A stretch of 34,067 nt of DNA, taken from positions 1-34,067 of the forward strand of contig URST01000015.1 in assembly GCA_900550585.1 (NCBI GenBank), read 5' to 3'. Below the pieces are notes generated by a model. That model had not been told where the DNA came from. It saw only the letters and a program-made list of their open reading frames with translations, and ran no database searches. Source of the DNA: an uncultured Eubacteriales bacterium (GTDB taxonomy: Bacteria > Bacillota > Clostridia > Oscillospirales > Oscillospiraceae). The translations under genes were made by a program, and so were the position numbers. Each line of letters opens with the position of its first letter. Positions within the stretch are counted from its first letter, which is position 1. This document shows, one piece after another, positions 1 to 7,099 of this stretch.

Positions 1-13
1 TGTCTTCGTACAT
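1..13 (-). CDS. Start of an unidentified gene (window-edge fragment)
   Basis: An ATG at 13-11 on the minus strand opens a frame beginning M-Y-E-D and runs off the left edge. It is preceded by a purine-rich GAGAGGG about eight bases upstream, a reasonable ribosome-binding site, and it lies just downstream of the sigH stop. It is probably the next gene of the same transcript. Only four codons are visible, so no product can be named. Confidence 0.4.
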
Positions 14-49
14 GATTTTACCCTCTCTTTGAGAAAAAATATATTGCGC

Positions 50-673
50 TCAGCCGTTGCTGATATCGCCGGATAAAAGTTGCCGCGCAATTTTGCGGCG
101 TATGCGCTGCACAGCGTTGTCCACCGATTTGGGGGACTTGCCAACAGTCTCTGCGATCTCACGGCAGGTGAGACCTTCTAAATAATACCCTAAAATCTTT
201 ACCTCGAATTCGGACAACAGCTTGCGGGCGTTTTCCAACAGACTGGCAGCTTTTTCTCTGTCGATCAGGAGTCCCTCCGGATCGGCATTGGCAAAAGAGA
301 GATTCGCGTCAAAGAATGAGGGATCAAGTGGGACCGCGTGGTTCAGCGGTGCATGCTTGCCGGAGGCGGCAGACTTCAGAACGGAGTACAGCCGACGGCG
401 GATGCATGTCTCGGCAAAGGTATAGAACGAGGCGCCGTGTCCCGGTTCATACTCCCGGATGGCCTTGATGAGGCCGAACATGCCCTCCTGCAGCAGATCC
501 TCGCTGTCGCCGCCCGCCAGAAAGTAGGGGCGGGCGCAGCTGCGTACCAGACGGTGATAGCGCGCGGCCAGTACCTCCTCCGCCAGACGGTTCCCCGCCC
601 GGACGGACGCGCACAGTGCCTCGTCGCTCTCTGTCATCAGATGGTCATAATCTGCCCGTGTATCATTCACCAT
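50..673 (-). CDS. sigH: RNA polymerase sigma-H-type factor
   Basis: A sigma-70 family factor of 207 aa, the usual length for SigH, which directs RNA polymerase to early-sporulation and stationary-phase promoters. Region 2 is clear around residues 33-100, with the core-binding stretch DSEDLLQEGMFGLIKAIREY and the -10 recognition segment ending in FAETCIRRRL. The KHAPLNH segment follows, as in Bacillus SigH (KHIPLNS). A C-terminal region 4 helix-turn-helix (LTCREIAETVGKSPKSVDNAVQRIRRK) occupies roughly residues 168-195. The first ATG at 673 is used here; M13 (ATG at 637) is an alternative. A TTGACA/TATAAT promoter ends so close to 673 that the message would have almost no leader. The family call is firm. 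The exact name rests on similarity of motifs and length recalled from known SigH proteins. Confidence 0.88.
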   Translation of the reverse strand: MVNDTRADYDHLMTESDEALCASVRAGNRLAEEVLAARYHRLVRSCARPYFLAGGDSEDLLQEGMFGLIKAIREYEPGHGASFYTFAETCIRRRLYSVLKSAASGKHAPLNHAVPLDPSFFDANLSFANADPEGLLIDREKAASLLENARKLLSEFEVKILGYYLEGLTCREIAETVGKSPKSVDNAVQRIRRKIARQLLSGDISNG

Positions 674-678
674 AGTGC

Positions 679-708
679 ATTATACCTTTTTACAAAATAA
701 TTTGTCAA
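679..708 (-). promoter_or_regulatory. Sigma-A promoter of sigH
   Basis: On the minus strand TTGACA (708-703) and TATAAT (684-679) are both perfect consensus boxes with an 18-bp spacer. The expected transcription start is at about 672-673, which is the first base of the sigH ATG. Confidence 0.7.
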
Positions 709-801
709 GTAATTGCGGAAAGTTTGTCAAAAATAACTCAAATTCGACAGCAGTTACCGTCGATATGCCGTATTCGCCCTTCCTATTTGGCGATGCAATG
801 T

Positions 802-1842
802 TCACAAAGAAAGCTGTTCCGGCTCCGGAGCGCTGATATGCAGGTGCTCGTAGGCCTTCCGGGTGACGCAGCGGCCCCGGGGCGTGCGGGTCAGGAAACC
901 GATCTGCATCAGGTACGGCTCGTAGACATCCTCCAGCGTGACGGACTCCTCGCCGATGGTGGCAGCCAGCGTTTCAAGGCCCACCGGGCCTCCGCCGTAG
1001 TTCTCGATGATGGCGCGGAGCATACGGCGGTCCACCTGATCCAGCCCCAGATGGTCCACCTCCAACGCCAGCAGGGCCTGATCGGCCACCTGGCGGGTGA
1101 TGACGCCGTCGGCCACCACCTGGGCGAAATCCCGGACGCGGCGGAGCATGCGGTTGGCGATGCGGGGCGTGCCCCGGGAGCGGCGGGCGATCTCCATGGC
1201 GCCCTCCGGCTCGATCTCCACGCTGAGAATGCCGGCACTGCGCTTGACGATGGTGGCCAGCTCCTCCGGGGTGTACAGCTCCAGCCGCAGGGTGACGCCG
1301 AAGCGGTCACGCAGCGGGGCGGACAGAGACCCGGCCCGGGTGGTGGCGCCGATCAGCGTGAAGCGGGGCAGATCCAGACGGATGGAGTTGGCGGAGGGGC
1401 CTTTGCCGATGATGATGTCGATGGCATAGTCCTCCATAGCGGGGTACAGGATCTCCTCCACCGACCGGTTCAGGCGGTGGATCTCATCCACGAACAGGAT
1501 GTCGTTTTCGTTGAGGTTGGTCAGCAGCGCCGCCAGATCGCCGGGCTTTTCGATAGCCGGGCCGGAGGTGATGCGGATATTGACGCCCATCTCCTGGGCG
1601 ATGATGCCGGCCAGCGTGGTCTTGCCCAGGCCCGGAGGGCCGTGGAGCAGCACATGGTCCAGCGCCTCCGTGCGGCGGCGGGCGGCCTCGATGAAGATGG
1701 AGAGATTCTGCTTGGCCTTCTCCTGTCCGATGTACTCCGCCAGTGTGCGGGGACGCAGAGATGTCTCGCCGGCGTCCTCGTTCAGAAACGTCTTGGCGAC
1801 GAGCGGCTCCTCGTAGATGTCCGCGCCAAAGTCGATGCTCAT
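802..1842 (-). CDS. ruvB: Holliday junction branch-migration ATPase RuvB
   Basis: A 346-aa AAA+ motor that, with RuvA, drives branch migration of Holliday junctions in recombinational repair. Visible motifs are Walker A GPPGLGKT (residues 68-75), Walker B ILFVDE (115-120), the sensor motif GATTRAG (165-171) and the PLRDRFG arginine-finger region (about 176-182). A C-terminal winged-helix region ends with YEHLHI. Length is typical of the family. The ATG at 1842 follows a GGGAGGGG ribosome-binding site. It is the last gene of a ruvC-ruvA-ruvB operon and starts 13 bases after ruvA ends. Confidence 0.97.
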   Translation of the reverse strand: MSIDFGADIYEEPLVAKTFLNEDAGETSLRPRTLAEYIGQEKAKQNLSIFIEAARRRTEALDHVLLHGPPGLGKTTLAGIIAQEMGVNIRITSGPAIEKPGDLAALLTNLNENDILFVDEIHRLNRSVEEILYPAMEDYAIDIIIGKGPSANSIRLDLPRFTLIGATTRAGSLSAPLRDRFGVTLRLELYTPEELATIVKRSAGILSVEIEPEGAMEIARRSRGTPRIANRMLRRVRDFAQVVADGVITRQVADQALLALEVDHLGLDQVDRRMLRAIIENYGGGPVGLETLAATIGEESVTLEDVYEPYLMQIGFLTRTPRGRCVTRKAYEHLHISAPEPEQLSL

Positions 1843-1855
1843 GCGATCCCCTCCC

Positions 1856-2455
1856 CTACTTCACCATTTTTTTCAGCGACTGGCGGATGATCTCCTCCAG
1901 CGGCAGCGCCTCCATGTCGATACCCTTCAGGGCGGCGCTGATCTCCTGACTGCCGTACCCCAGCACCGCCAGCGCGGCGGCAGCCTCACCGGCCTTGTTG
2001 CTCTGGACGGGCAGCACCACCGCTGCGCCGCTGCCGGTGTCAAAGCTGCCCTGCTCCTTTGCCAGCTTGTCCTTCAGCTCCAGAATGATGCGCTGGGCGA
2101 TCTTCTTGCCCACGCCCTGCGCGGCGGTCAGTGCTTTCTCGTCGCCCATTACCACCGCCATGGCCAACTGCTGCGGCGTGGTGGCGGACAGGATGGACAG
2201 CGCCGCCTTGGGGCCGACGCCGGACACGCCGATAAGCAGCTTGAAGCTGCGCAGCTCGCTCTGGCTGGCAAAGCCGAACAGCTCCATGGCGTCCTCCCGG
2301 ACGTTCAGGTAGGTGTAGAGCTTGGCGCGTTCCCCCTTCTTCAGCTGGGAGAGTGTATAGTTAGTGGTGGCGCAGGCATAGCCCACACCGCCGCAGTCGA
2401 TCACGGCCAGTCCGGCTTCAAGCTCCGTTACGGTGCCGTTGACATAGTAGAACAT
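1856..2455 (-). CDS. ruvA: Holliday junction-binding protein RuvA
   Basis: A 199-aa protein that tetramerises on Holliday junctions and loads RuvB. The N-terminal OB-fold is recognisable (MFYYVNGTVTELEAGLAVIDCGGVGY). Two helix-hairpin-helix motifs follow, GVSGVGPKAALSIL near residues 77-90 and GVGKKIAQRIILELKDKL near 115-132. The C-terminal RuvB-binding domain (AAAALAVLGYGSQEI) follows a flexible linker. The ATG at 2455 follows AAGGAGA, which lies inside the end of ruvC; the two genes are separated by a single base, consistent with translational coupling. Confidence 0.96.
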   Translation of the reverse strand: MFYYVNGTVTELEAGLAVIDCGGVGYACATTNYTLSQLKKGERAKLYTYLNVREDAMELFGFASQSELRSFKLLIGVSGVGPKAALSILSATTPQQLAMAVVMGDEKALTAAQGVGKKIAQRIILELKDKLAKEQGSFDTGSGAAVVLPVQSNKAGEAAAALAVLGYGSQEISAALKGIDMEALPLEEIIRQSLKKMVK

Positions 2456-2456
2456 A

Positions 2457-2969
2457 TCAGACTGTCTCCTTCACGTTGGGATCCTTGCGCCGCAGCAGAC
2501 TGGTGGCGCTGCGGGCGTGGCAGATGGCGATGGCCAGCGCGTCGGCGGCGTCGTCGGGCCGCGGCACGGCGTTCAGATGCAAAAGCCGGCGCGTCATGTC
2601 CATGACCTGCTTTTTCTCTGCCAGACCGTAGCCCACCACCGCCTGCTTCACCTGCATAGGCGTGTACTCGTAGATGGGTACGCCCAGCTTCTCCGCCGTG
2701 CAGAGGATGACGCCGCGCCCGTGGGCCACAGCGATGCCGGTGGTGATGTTCTTGCTGAAAAACAGCTCCTCGATGGCGATCTCATCCGGCTTGAACTGTT
2801 GGATCAGCTGGGTCAGGTCCTGCTCGATCTGCACCAGCCGGGTGGCCAGCGGCAATCCCGCCGACGTGTTGACCGCCCCGTACTGCAGCATCCGCACGGC
2901 GCCGCGCTCCGATTCGATCAGGCCGAAGCCAACAATGGCCACGCCGGGGTCGATGCCCAAAATGCGCAT
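2457..2969 (-). CDS. ruvC: Crossover junction endodeoxyribonuclease RuvC
   Basis: Holliday junction resolvase of 170 aa with an RNase-H-like fold. The start ILGIDPG carries catalytic D7. EIAIEELFF supplies E67/E68, and RPDDAADALAIAI supplies the C-terminal aspartates (D140, D143). I chose the ATG at 2969 because MRILGIDPG is the conserved family start and GGAGGAG lies just upstream. An ATG-free extension to 3032 would overlap the promoter. It is the first gene of ruvCAB. Confidence 0.96.
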   Translation of the reverse strand: MRILGIDPGVAIVGFGLIESERGAVRMLQYGAVNTSAGLPLATRLVQIEQDLTQLIQQFKPDEIAIEELFFSKNITTGIAVAHGRGVILCTAEKLGVPIYEYTPMQVKQAVVGYGLAEKKQVMDMTRRLLHLNAVPRPDDAADALAIAICHARSATSLLRRKDPNVKETV

Positions 2970-3000
2970 GGTACTCCTCCGCCTCTTAAACATTAGTTCT

Positions 3001-3029
3001 ATTATAGCAAAGCGGCGGCAAAATAGCAA
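3001..3029 (-). promoter_or_regulatory. Sigma-A promoter of ruvCAB
   Basis: On the minus strand TTGCTA (3029-3024), a 17-bp spacer, and a perfect TATAAT (3006-3001), 32 bases before the ruvC ATG. No LexA-type operator was recognised nearby. Confidence 0.65.
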
Positions 3030-3030
3030 C

Positions 3031-3073
3031 AAAAACCGCCCCGCCTCAGGCCAGACAGCCCAAAGCGGGCGGT
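3031..3073 (-). terminator. Intrinsic terminator after xerD
   Basis: Read on the minus strand, ACCGCCCGC (3073-3065) pairs with GCGGGGCGGT (ending 3035), followed by TTTTTG. It lies just downstream of the xerD stop and directly upstream of the ruvC promoter, separating the two units. The loop is rather long (about 20 nt). Confidence 0.6.
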
Positions 3074-3094
3074 CTGCCGGTACGGCGAAGCGGC

Positions 3095-3979
3095 TCAGGC
3101 GCGGGGATGGGCCTTGTTGTACACGTCTTTCAGCTGCTTTTTGATGACGTGGGTGTAGATCTGGGTGGAGGAGATATCGGCATGGCCCAGCATCTCCTGA
3201 ATGGAGCGGAGGTCGGCACCGTTCTCCAGCAGGTGCACCGCAAAGGAGTGGCGCAGAGTGTGGGGCGTGATGTCCTTGTCGATCTCCGCCTTCTCCTGAT
3301 AGTACTTGATGATCTTCCAGAAGCCCTGACGGCTCATGCGCTCACCGTTCATGTTGACAAACAGGGCCGGCTCGTCCTCGTCGGCGATGATGCGGGGCCG
3401 GATATCCTTCACATAGTCCTCCAGCGCCCGGACAGCGGCGGGATACAGGGGCACGATGCGCTCCTTGCCCTTGCTGCGGCATCGGATAAAGCCGGCGGAG
3501 AGATTGACATCGTTGATATCCAGGCCGATCAGCTCCGAAACACGGATGCCGGTGGCGTACAGCAGTTCCAGCATGGCATGGTCGCGGAAGCCCTTTTCAT
3601 CCACGCATTTGGGCTGCTCCAGAAACAGCTCCACCTCCCGGTTGGTGAGGATCTCCGGGTATTTGCGCTCCACTTTCATGGCTACCACGGACTTGGCGGG
3701 GTTGGTTTTAACGACGCCGGTCTGCACCATGTAGCTGTAAAAGGACTTGATGGACGCGGTGGAGCGGGTCACGGTGGCGGGAGACTTCCCGTTGTGGTTC
3801 ATGTAGAGCAGGTACTCGTTGATGGTGTCCTTTTTCACCTTGCGCAGGTCGGCGGCATTGTTGGCGATGAGCCAGCTCTGGAACTGGGTCAGGTCGCGTA
3901 TGTAGGAGCTGAGGGTGTTGGCGGAGGCATGCTTCTCCTCGGCGAGATAGTCGCGGTAGGCCGCGATATAATCCGTCAT
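3095..3979 (-). CDS. xerD: Tyrosine recombinase XerD
   Basis: A 294-aa site-specific recombinase of the Xer type, which resolves chromosome dimers at dif. The N-terminal SAM-like DNA-binding domain covers about residues 1-95. The catalytic domain shows all active-site residues: R146 (ATGIRVSEL), K170 (RSKGKER), H240-x-x-R243 (HTLRHSFAVHLL), H266 (LGHADISST) and nucleophile Y275 (QIYTHV). Length and the adjacent spoIIM match the chromosomal XerD/RipX of spore-formers rather than a phage integrase. The ATG at 3979 follows a GGGAGTGAGGG stretch. It lies 20 bases after spoIIM, probably in the same transcript. Confidence 0.93.
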   Translation of the reverse strand: MTDYIAAYRDYLAEEKHASANTLSSYIRDLTQFQSWLIANNAADLRKVKKDTINEYLLYMNHNGKSPATVTRSTASIKSFYSYMVQTGVVKTNPAKSVVAMKVERKYPEILTNREVELFLEQPKCVDEKGFRDHAMLELLYATGIRVSELIGLDINDVNLSAGFIRCRSKGKERIVPLYPAAVRALEDYVKDIRPRIIADEDEPALFVNMNGERMSRQGFWKIIKYYQEKAEIDKDITPHTLRHSFAVHLLENGADLRSIQEMLGHADISSTQIYTHVIKKQLKDVYNKAHPRA

Positions 3980-3999
3980 ATTCCCTCACTCCCTTCTCT

Positions 4000-4602
4000 T
4001 TATGGCAGCCGCGCCAAAATAAGCGCGAAAAATTTCGGTACAATGGCGCACTCCACCACCGTACCGGTAAGAAGCACAAACACACAAAACAGCAGCATCC
4101 GCCAGGGTATCTCGCTTTTGACGGGGTGCTTCTGCGACAGCGCCCGGCAGGCCCGGGAAAACCCGTCCCGGGAGATACACAGCATACACGGCAGCACGAA
4201 CAGGCACCGAAGCCCCAGCGCTGCCAGCGCCAGCAACACGCCCTCATGCCCCAGCGATGCCGCAAAGCAGCAGACGGAAAACGACAGGCAGAAGCCCTGC
4301 GCCATGCACAGCGCTGGGATCAGCACCACACCGGCGGCACTGAGTCCGCACAGGAACGCCAGCAGCGGGCAGCGCAGGTACGCCGCCGCCGTGGACAGCA
4401 CGGACGCGGGCTGCTGTACCCGGCCATCCGCCAGCTGTGCATAGCTCTGCACATAGGCGCTCAGCTGGGTCAGCGCATCACTGCCGATCCCGCGGTGTAC
4501 AGGCCAGGCGGCCAGCATCCCAATCAGAAAGCAGATACACAAGATCAAAAGGCGCATATCCGGCGGTGCGGACGAACGCGCCTGTTTTTTACGCAGCTTC
4601 AT
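4000..4602 (-). CDS. spoIIM: Stage II sporulation protein M
   Basis: A 200-aa polytopic membrane protein of the SpoIIM (DUF95) family. SpoIIM is part of the SpoIIDMP machine that thins septal peptidoglycan and drives engulfment during sporulation. Hydrophobic segments are visible near residues 17-35, 80-100, 103-125, 130-150 and 170-195. The glycine-rich run FLCGLSAAGVVLIPALCMAQGFCLSFSV is typical of the family. I chose the ATG at 4602 because GAGGTGAG lies seven bases upstream; an upstream in-frame ATG at 4662 has no ribosome-binding site. The xerD neighbour supports the call. No sigma-E promoter could be assigned with confidence. Confidence 0.82.
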   Translation of the reverse strand: MKLRKKQARSSAPPDMRLLILCICFLIGMLAAWPVHRGIGSDALTQLSAYVQSYAQLADGRVQQPASVLSTAAAYLRCPLLAFLCGLSAAGVVLIPALCMAQGFCLSFSVCCFAASLGHEGVLLALAALGLRCLFVLPCMLCISRDGFSRACRALSQKHPVKSEIPWRMLLFCVFVLLTGTVVECAIVPKFFALILARLP

Positions 4603-4737
4603 CGGCTCACCTCGTCCTACCTTATGAGCCAAGCTGTGCAAATAGACCGCGAATGAACGCACTCAATAATATATGGCAAATCGCCTGAAACCGCAAGGGC
4701 TTTTGCGCAAAAAGCCGTTTTTTGTAAATTATGTCAA

Positions 4738-4765
4738 AATGTTATGTTAACAATGTTATGTTAAC
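4738..4765. repeat. Perfect tandem 14-bp repeat in an intergenic gap
   Basis: The unit AATGTTATGTTAAC occurs twice back to back (4738-4751 and 4752-4765). Each copy contains the palindrome GTTAAC. It lies in the 355-bp gap between spoIIM and the membrane protein ending at 4958. The rest of the gap shows an AT-rich stretch and a short GGCTTTT/AAAAGCC hairpin near 4699-4718, and no convincing gene. The repeat could be a two-site operator or a simple slippage duplication. Confidence 0.75.
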
Positions 4766-4957
4766 TCTTGAAACAAAGCGACACATGGTGCCTCAAAAGC
4801 GGTGGAAACTGCGATATGTGGTCAGAGCACGGAAAACCGCGCACAACATCTTGGCCGCCGCCGTCCTGCCCCGCCTCGCGCCGGGGCGACTGATCCCCGT
4901 CAAGGAATTTTGGGCGAAAAAGCAAATTTCGTTATTTTAACCATGTTCGGTTTTATG

Positions 4958-5392
4958 TTACCGCCGCTTTCGGACGGCGGCCGCGCGGGGCCGCTCCCCC
5001 TTCTGCCGCCTGGGCATCTGGCGCTTGCCCTTCTTCCGGCCCAGCAGTCCCGCCAGAAGTGCCCCGCCGAACAGTCCCGCCGTCAGCAGCAGGCCGTGAG
5101 CGGAGAAATCCGTATCACCGCTCAGTGCCACCAGCCACACCGCCGCGTACAGGCACACAGCCAGCGTCAGTGCCTGCGGCAGCGGGGCGCCCTCCCCGCT
5201 GCGGACCGCCCGCCGTGTGCCTACGAGCACAGACACCGCGTAAGCGGCGCACACCATGACCGGCGCGGCGCTCTCCGGCAGCAGCCCCCGCTGGAGCATC
5301 AGCGACGCCGCCGCCAGCAGGGCCAGCAGCAGCACCATGGACAGCAGCAGTCCCTTCCACAGGGCGGCGCCCAGCAGCTTTTTAAAAGACAT
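4958..5392 (-). CDS. Small integral membrane protein, TIGR04086/YrzE-like
   Basis: A 144-aa protein with about four hydrophobic helices (residues 13-34, 44-60, 73-90, 97-116) and a strongly basic arginine/lysine tail from residue 118 (RKKGKRQMPRRQKGERPR). Size, topology and position directly after yajC match the TIGR04086 membrane family of Firmicutes (YrzE in Bacillus, also next to yajC). The function of that family is not established. The ATG at 5392 has a strong GGGGGAGG ribosome-binding site, which forms the 3' arm of a long hairpin with the features of a terminator. Family assignment is from topology and context rather than a motif. Confidence 0.65.
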   Translation of the reverse strand: MSFKKLLGAALWKGLLLSMVLLLALLAAASLMLQRGLLPESAAPVMVCAAYAVSVLVGTRRAVRSGEGAPLPQALTLAVCLYAAVWLVALSGDTDFSAHGLLLTAGLFGGALLAGLLGRKKGKRQMPRRQKGERPRAAAVRKRR

Positions 5393-5445
5393 AAAAATAC
5401 CTCCCCCACATGCTTTTTTACAGCATATTCGGGGGAGGTATTTTT
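5393..5445 (-). terminator. Hairpin between yajC and the TIGR04086 gene, terminator or attenuator
   Basis: A perfect 15-bp inverted repeat (AAAAATACCTCCCCC at 5393-5407 with its complement at 5431-5445) encloses a second 5-bp stem (ATGCT 5410-5414 / AGCAT 5422-5426). On the minus strand the 3' arm ends in TATTTTT and carries GGGGGAGG, the ribosome-binding site of the gene that starts at 5392. The structure could both terminate the yajC transcript and hide that site. Confidence 0.7.
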
Positions 5446-5459
5446 CTATGCAGGAAAAC

Positions 5460-5894
5460 TTACTGGGCGTCGCTGTCGGTGGACTCAGTCTCGGCGGGCG
5501 CCTCGGCGGGCTTCTCCTCGACCTTGGCCTCGGCGGCCTTCTTGTCCTTCTTGGCGGGACGCTGCTGGGCGGCAGCCTGCTCGTCCAGTGTGCCGACCTG
5601 ACCGATGGCGGACTTCAGGAACTCCACGCGGACGCGGTCCTCGCTGGTCTCGATGACCACGGTGCGGTCGGTGATAGAGACGACACGGCCGTACACACCG
5701 CCGATGGTGGTCAGCCAGTCACCCTTCTTCAGGGAGCTGCGCATCTCCTCCGCCTGCTTTTTCCGCTTGTTCTCGGGGCGGATCATCAGGAAGTAGAAGA
5801 TGGCGATCATCAGAACGATCATCAGGACCGTGGAACCCATACCGGTGCCGGACGTGGTGCCGGTGGTGGATGCTGCGTATGCGATGTCAAACAT
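5460..5894 (-). CDS. yajC: Preprotein translocase accessory subunit YajC
   Basis: A 144-aa single-span membrane protein of the YajC family, which associates with SecDF and the Sec translocon. A Gly/Ser/Thr-rich N-terminus is followed by one transmembrane helix (about residues 21-38, VLMIVLMIAIFYFLMIRP). The conserved RPENKRKKQAEEMRSSLKKGDWLTTIGGVYGRVVSI comes next, then a beta domain to about residue 110. The acidic, alanine/lysine/glutamate-rich tail is longer than usual and of low complexity. The ATG at 5894 follows AAGGAG. It has its own promoter downstream of tgt. Confidence 0.92.
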   Translation of the reverse strand: MFDIAYAASTTGTTSGTGMGSTVLMIVLMIAIFYFLMIRPENKRKKQAEEMRSSLKKGDWLTTIGGVYGRVVSITDRTVVIETSEDRVRVEFLKSAIGQVGTLDEQAAAQQRPAKKDKKAAEAKVEEKPAEAPAETESTDSDAQ

Positions 5895-5927
5895 GGAACG
5901 TTACTCCTTTTTTCACAAAGTATCACT

Positions 5928-5956
5928 ATTATACAAAACCTCGTCCCCTTTGGCAA
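5928..5956 (-). promoter_or_regulatory. Sigma-A promoter of yajC
   Basis: On the minus strand TTGCCA (5956-5951), 17-bp spacer, perfect TATAAT (5933-5928). It lies between the tgt stop and yajC, so yajC can be transcribed independently of tgt. Confidence 0.65.
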
Positions 5957-5962
5957 GAGGTT

Positions 5963-7099
5963 TCACACACGTTCTGCCAGTTTTTTGCTGTATGTCTCCC
6001 GGAAGGCGTCAAAGCAGCCCTCGTCGATGCTGTCGCGGATGCGCTGGGTCAGCTTGTTATAAAAATACAGGTTATGCATCACCGCCAGACGCATGGCCAG
6101 CATCTCCTCCGCCGTGAACAGGTGCCGCAGGTAGGCGCGGCTGAAGCTGCGGCACACCGGGCAGCTGCATTCCGGGTCGATGGGGCTTTCGTCCAGCTTG
6201 TATTTGGCGTTTTTGATGTTCAGCGTACCGCTCCAGGTGAACAGCTTGCCGTGGCGGGCGTTGCGGGCGGGCATCACACAGTCGAAGAAGTCCACGCCCC
6301 GGGCCACGCCCTCGATGATATTGCTGGGCGTGCCCACGCCCATGAGGTAGCGGGGCTTGTCTGCCGGCATGTGCGGCTCCACCGCGTCGATGATGTCGTA
6401 CATCACCTCCGTGGGCTCCCCCACCGCCAGACCGCCGATGGCGTAGCCGTCGCAGTCTATCTTTGCGATCTGCTGCATGTGCCAGATCCGCAGGTCGGCA
6501 TAGGTTGCGCCCTGGTTGATGCCGAACAGCATCTGCCGGGGGTTGATGGTGTCCGGCAGCGCGTTGAGCCGGTCATGCTCCGCCTTGCACCGCGCCAGCC
6601 AGCGCAGCGTCCGCTCGCAGCTGGCCTTGGCGTAGTCGTAGGGCGCGGGGTTCTCCACGCACTCGTCGAAGGCCATGGCGATGTCGGAGCCGAGATTGGA
6701 CTGGATGCGCATGCTCTCCTCCGGCCCCATGAAGATGCGGTGTCCGTCCAAATGGCTGGCGAAGGTAACGCCCTCCTCACTGATCTTCCGCAGACCCGCC
6801 AGTGAAAACACCTGAAAGCCGCCGGAATCCGTGAGGATGGGGCCGTCCCAGCGCATGAAACGGTGCAGGCCGCCCAACTGACGCACCACGTCGTCGCCGG
6901 GCCGCAGGTGCAGGTGATAGGTGTTGGACAGCTCAATCTGGGTGCCCAGTTGCTCCTTCAGATCCAGCGCACTGACGCCGCCCTTGATGGCCGCCTGGGT
7001 GCCCACGTTCATGAACACCGGCGTCTGCACCTGGCCGCCGTGGGCGCAGGTGAACACGCCGCGCCGGGCCTTTCCCTGCATTTTGATGACTTTGAACAT
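5963..7099 (-). CDS. tgt: tRNA-guanine transglycosylase (preQ1)
   Basis: A 378-aa enzyme that exchanges guanine 34 for preQ1 in GUN-anticodon tRNAs, in the queuosine pathway. The general acid/base D91 sits in LTDSGGFQVFSL, and the GGLAVGEP substrate loop is at about 222-229. The nucleophile D270 is in GVDFFDCVMPARNARHG. The zinc site is C311, C313, C316 (ECSCPVC) and H342. Length is typical. The ATG at 7099 directly follows the TAA of the antiporter gene, and its GGAGGAGG ribosome-binding site lies inside the antiporter's last codons, so the two are translationally coupled. Confidence 0.97.
   Translation of the reverse strand: MFKVIKMQGKARRGVFTCAHGGQVQTPVFMNVGTQAAIKGGVSALDLKEQLGTQIELSNTYHLHLRPGDDVVRQLGGLHRFMRWDGPILTDSGGFQVFSLAGLRKISEEGVTFASHLDGHRIFMGPEESMRIQSNLGSDIAMAFDECVENPAPYDYAKASCERTLRWLARCKAEHDRLNALPDTINPRQMLFGINQGATYADLRIWHMQQIAKIDCDGYAIGGLAVGEPTEVMYDIIDAVEPHMPADKPRYLMGVGTPSNIIEGVARGVDFFDCVMPARNARHGKLFTWSGTLNIKNAKYKLDESPIDPECSCPVCRSFSRAYLRHLFTAEEMLAMRLAVMHNLYFYNKLTQRIRDSIDEGCFDAFRETYSKKLAERV

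Noticed and set aside
724..1890. A 388-codon plus-strand frame antisense to ruvB
   Set aside because: Mirror frame of a clear ruvB, with skewed composition and no start signals.
3095..3979. XerD as a prophage integrase
   Set aside because: It sits in the housekeeping run beside spoIIM and ruvCAB, 17 kb from the phage genes, and has the size and motifs of chromosomal XerD.
4731..4940. A 69-codon plus-strand frame in the spoIIM-membrane-protein gap
   Set aside because: No ribosome-binding site, starts inside the tandem repeat and shows no domain or plausible composition.
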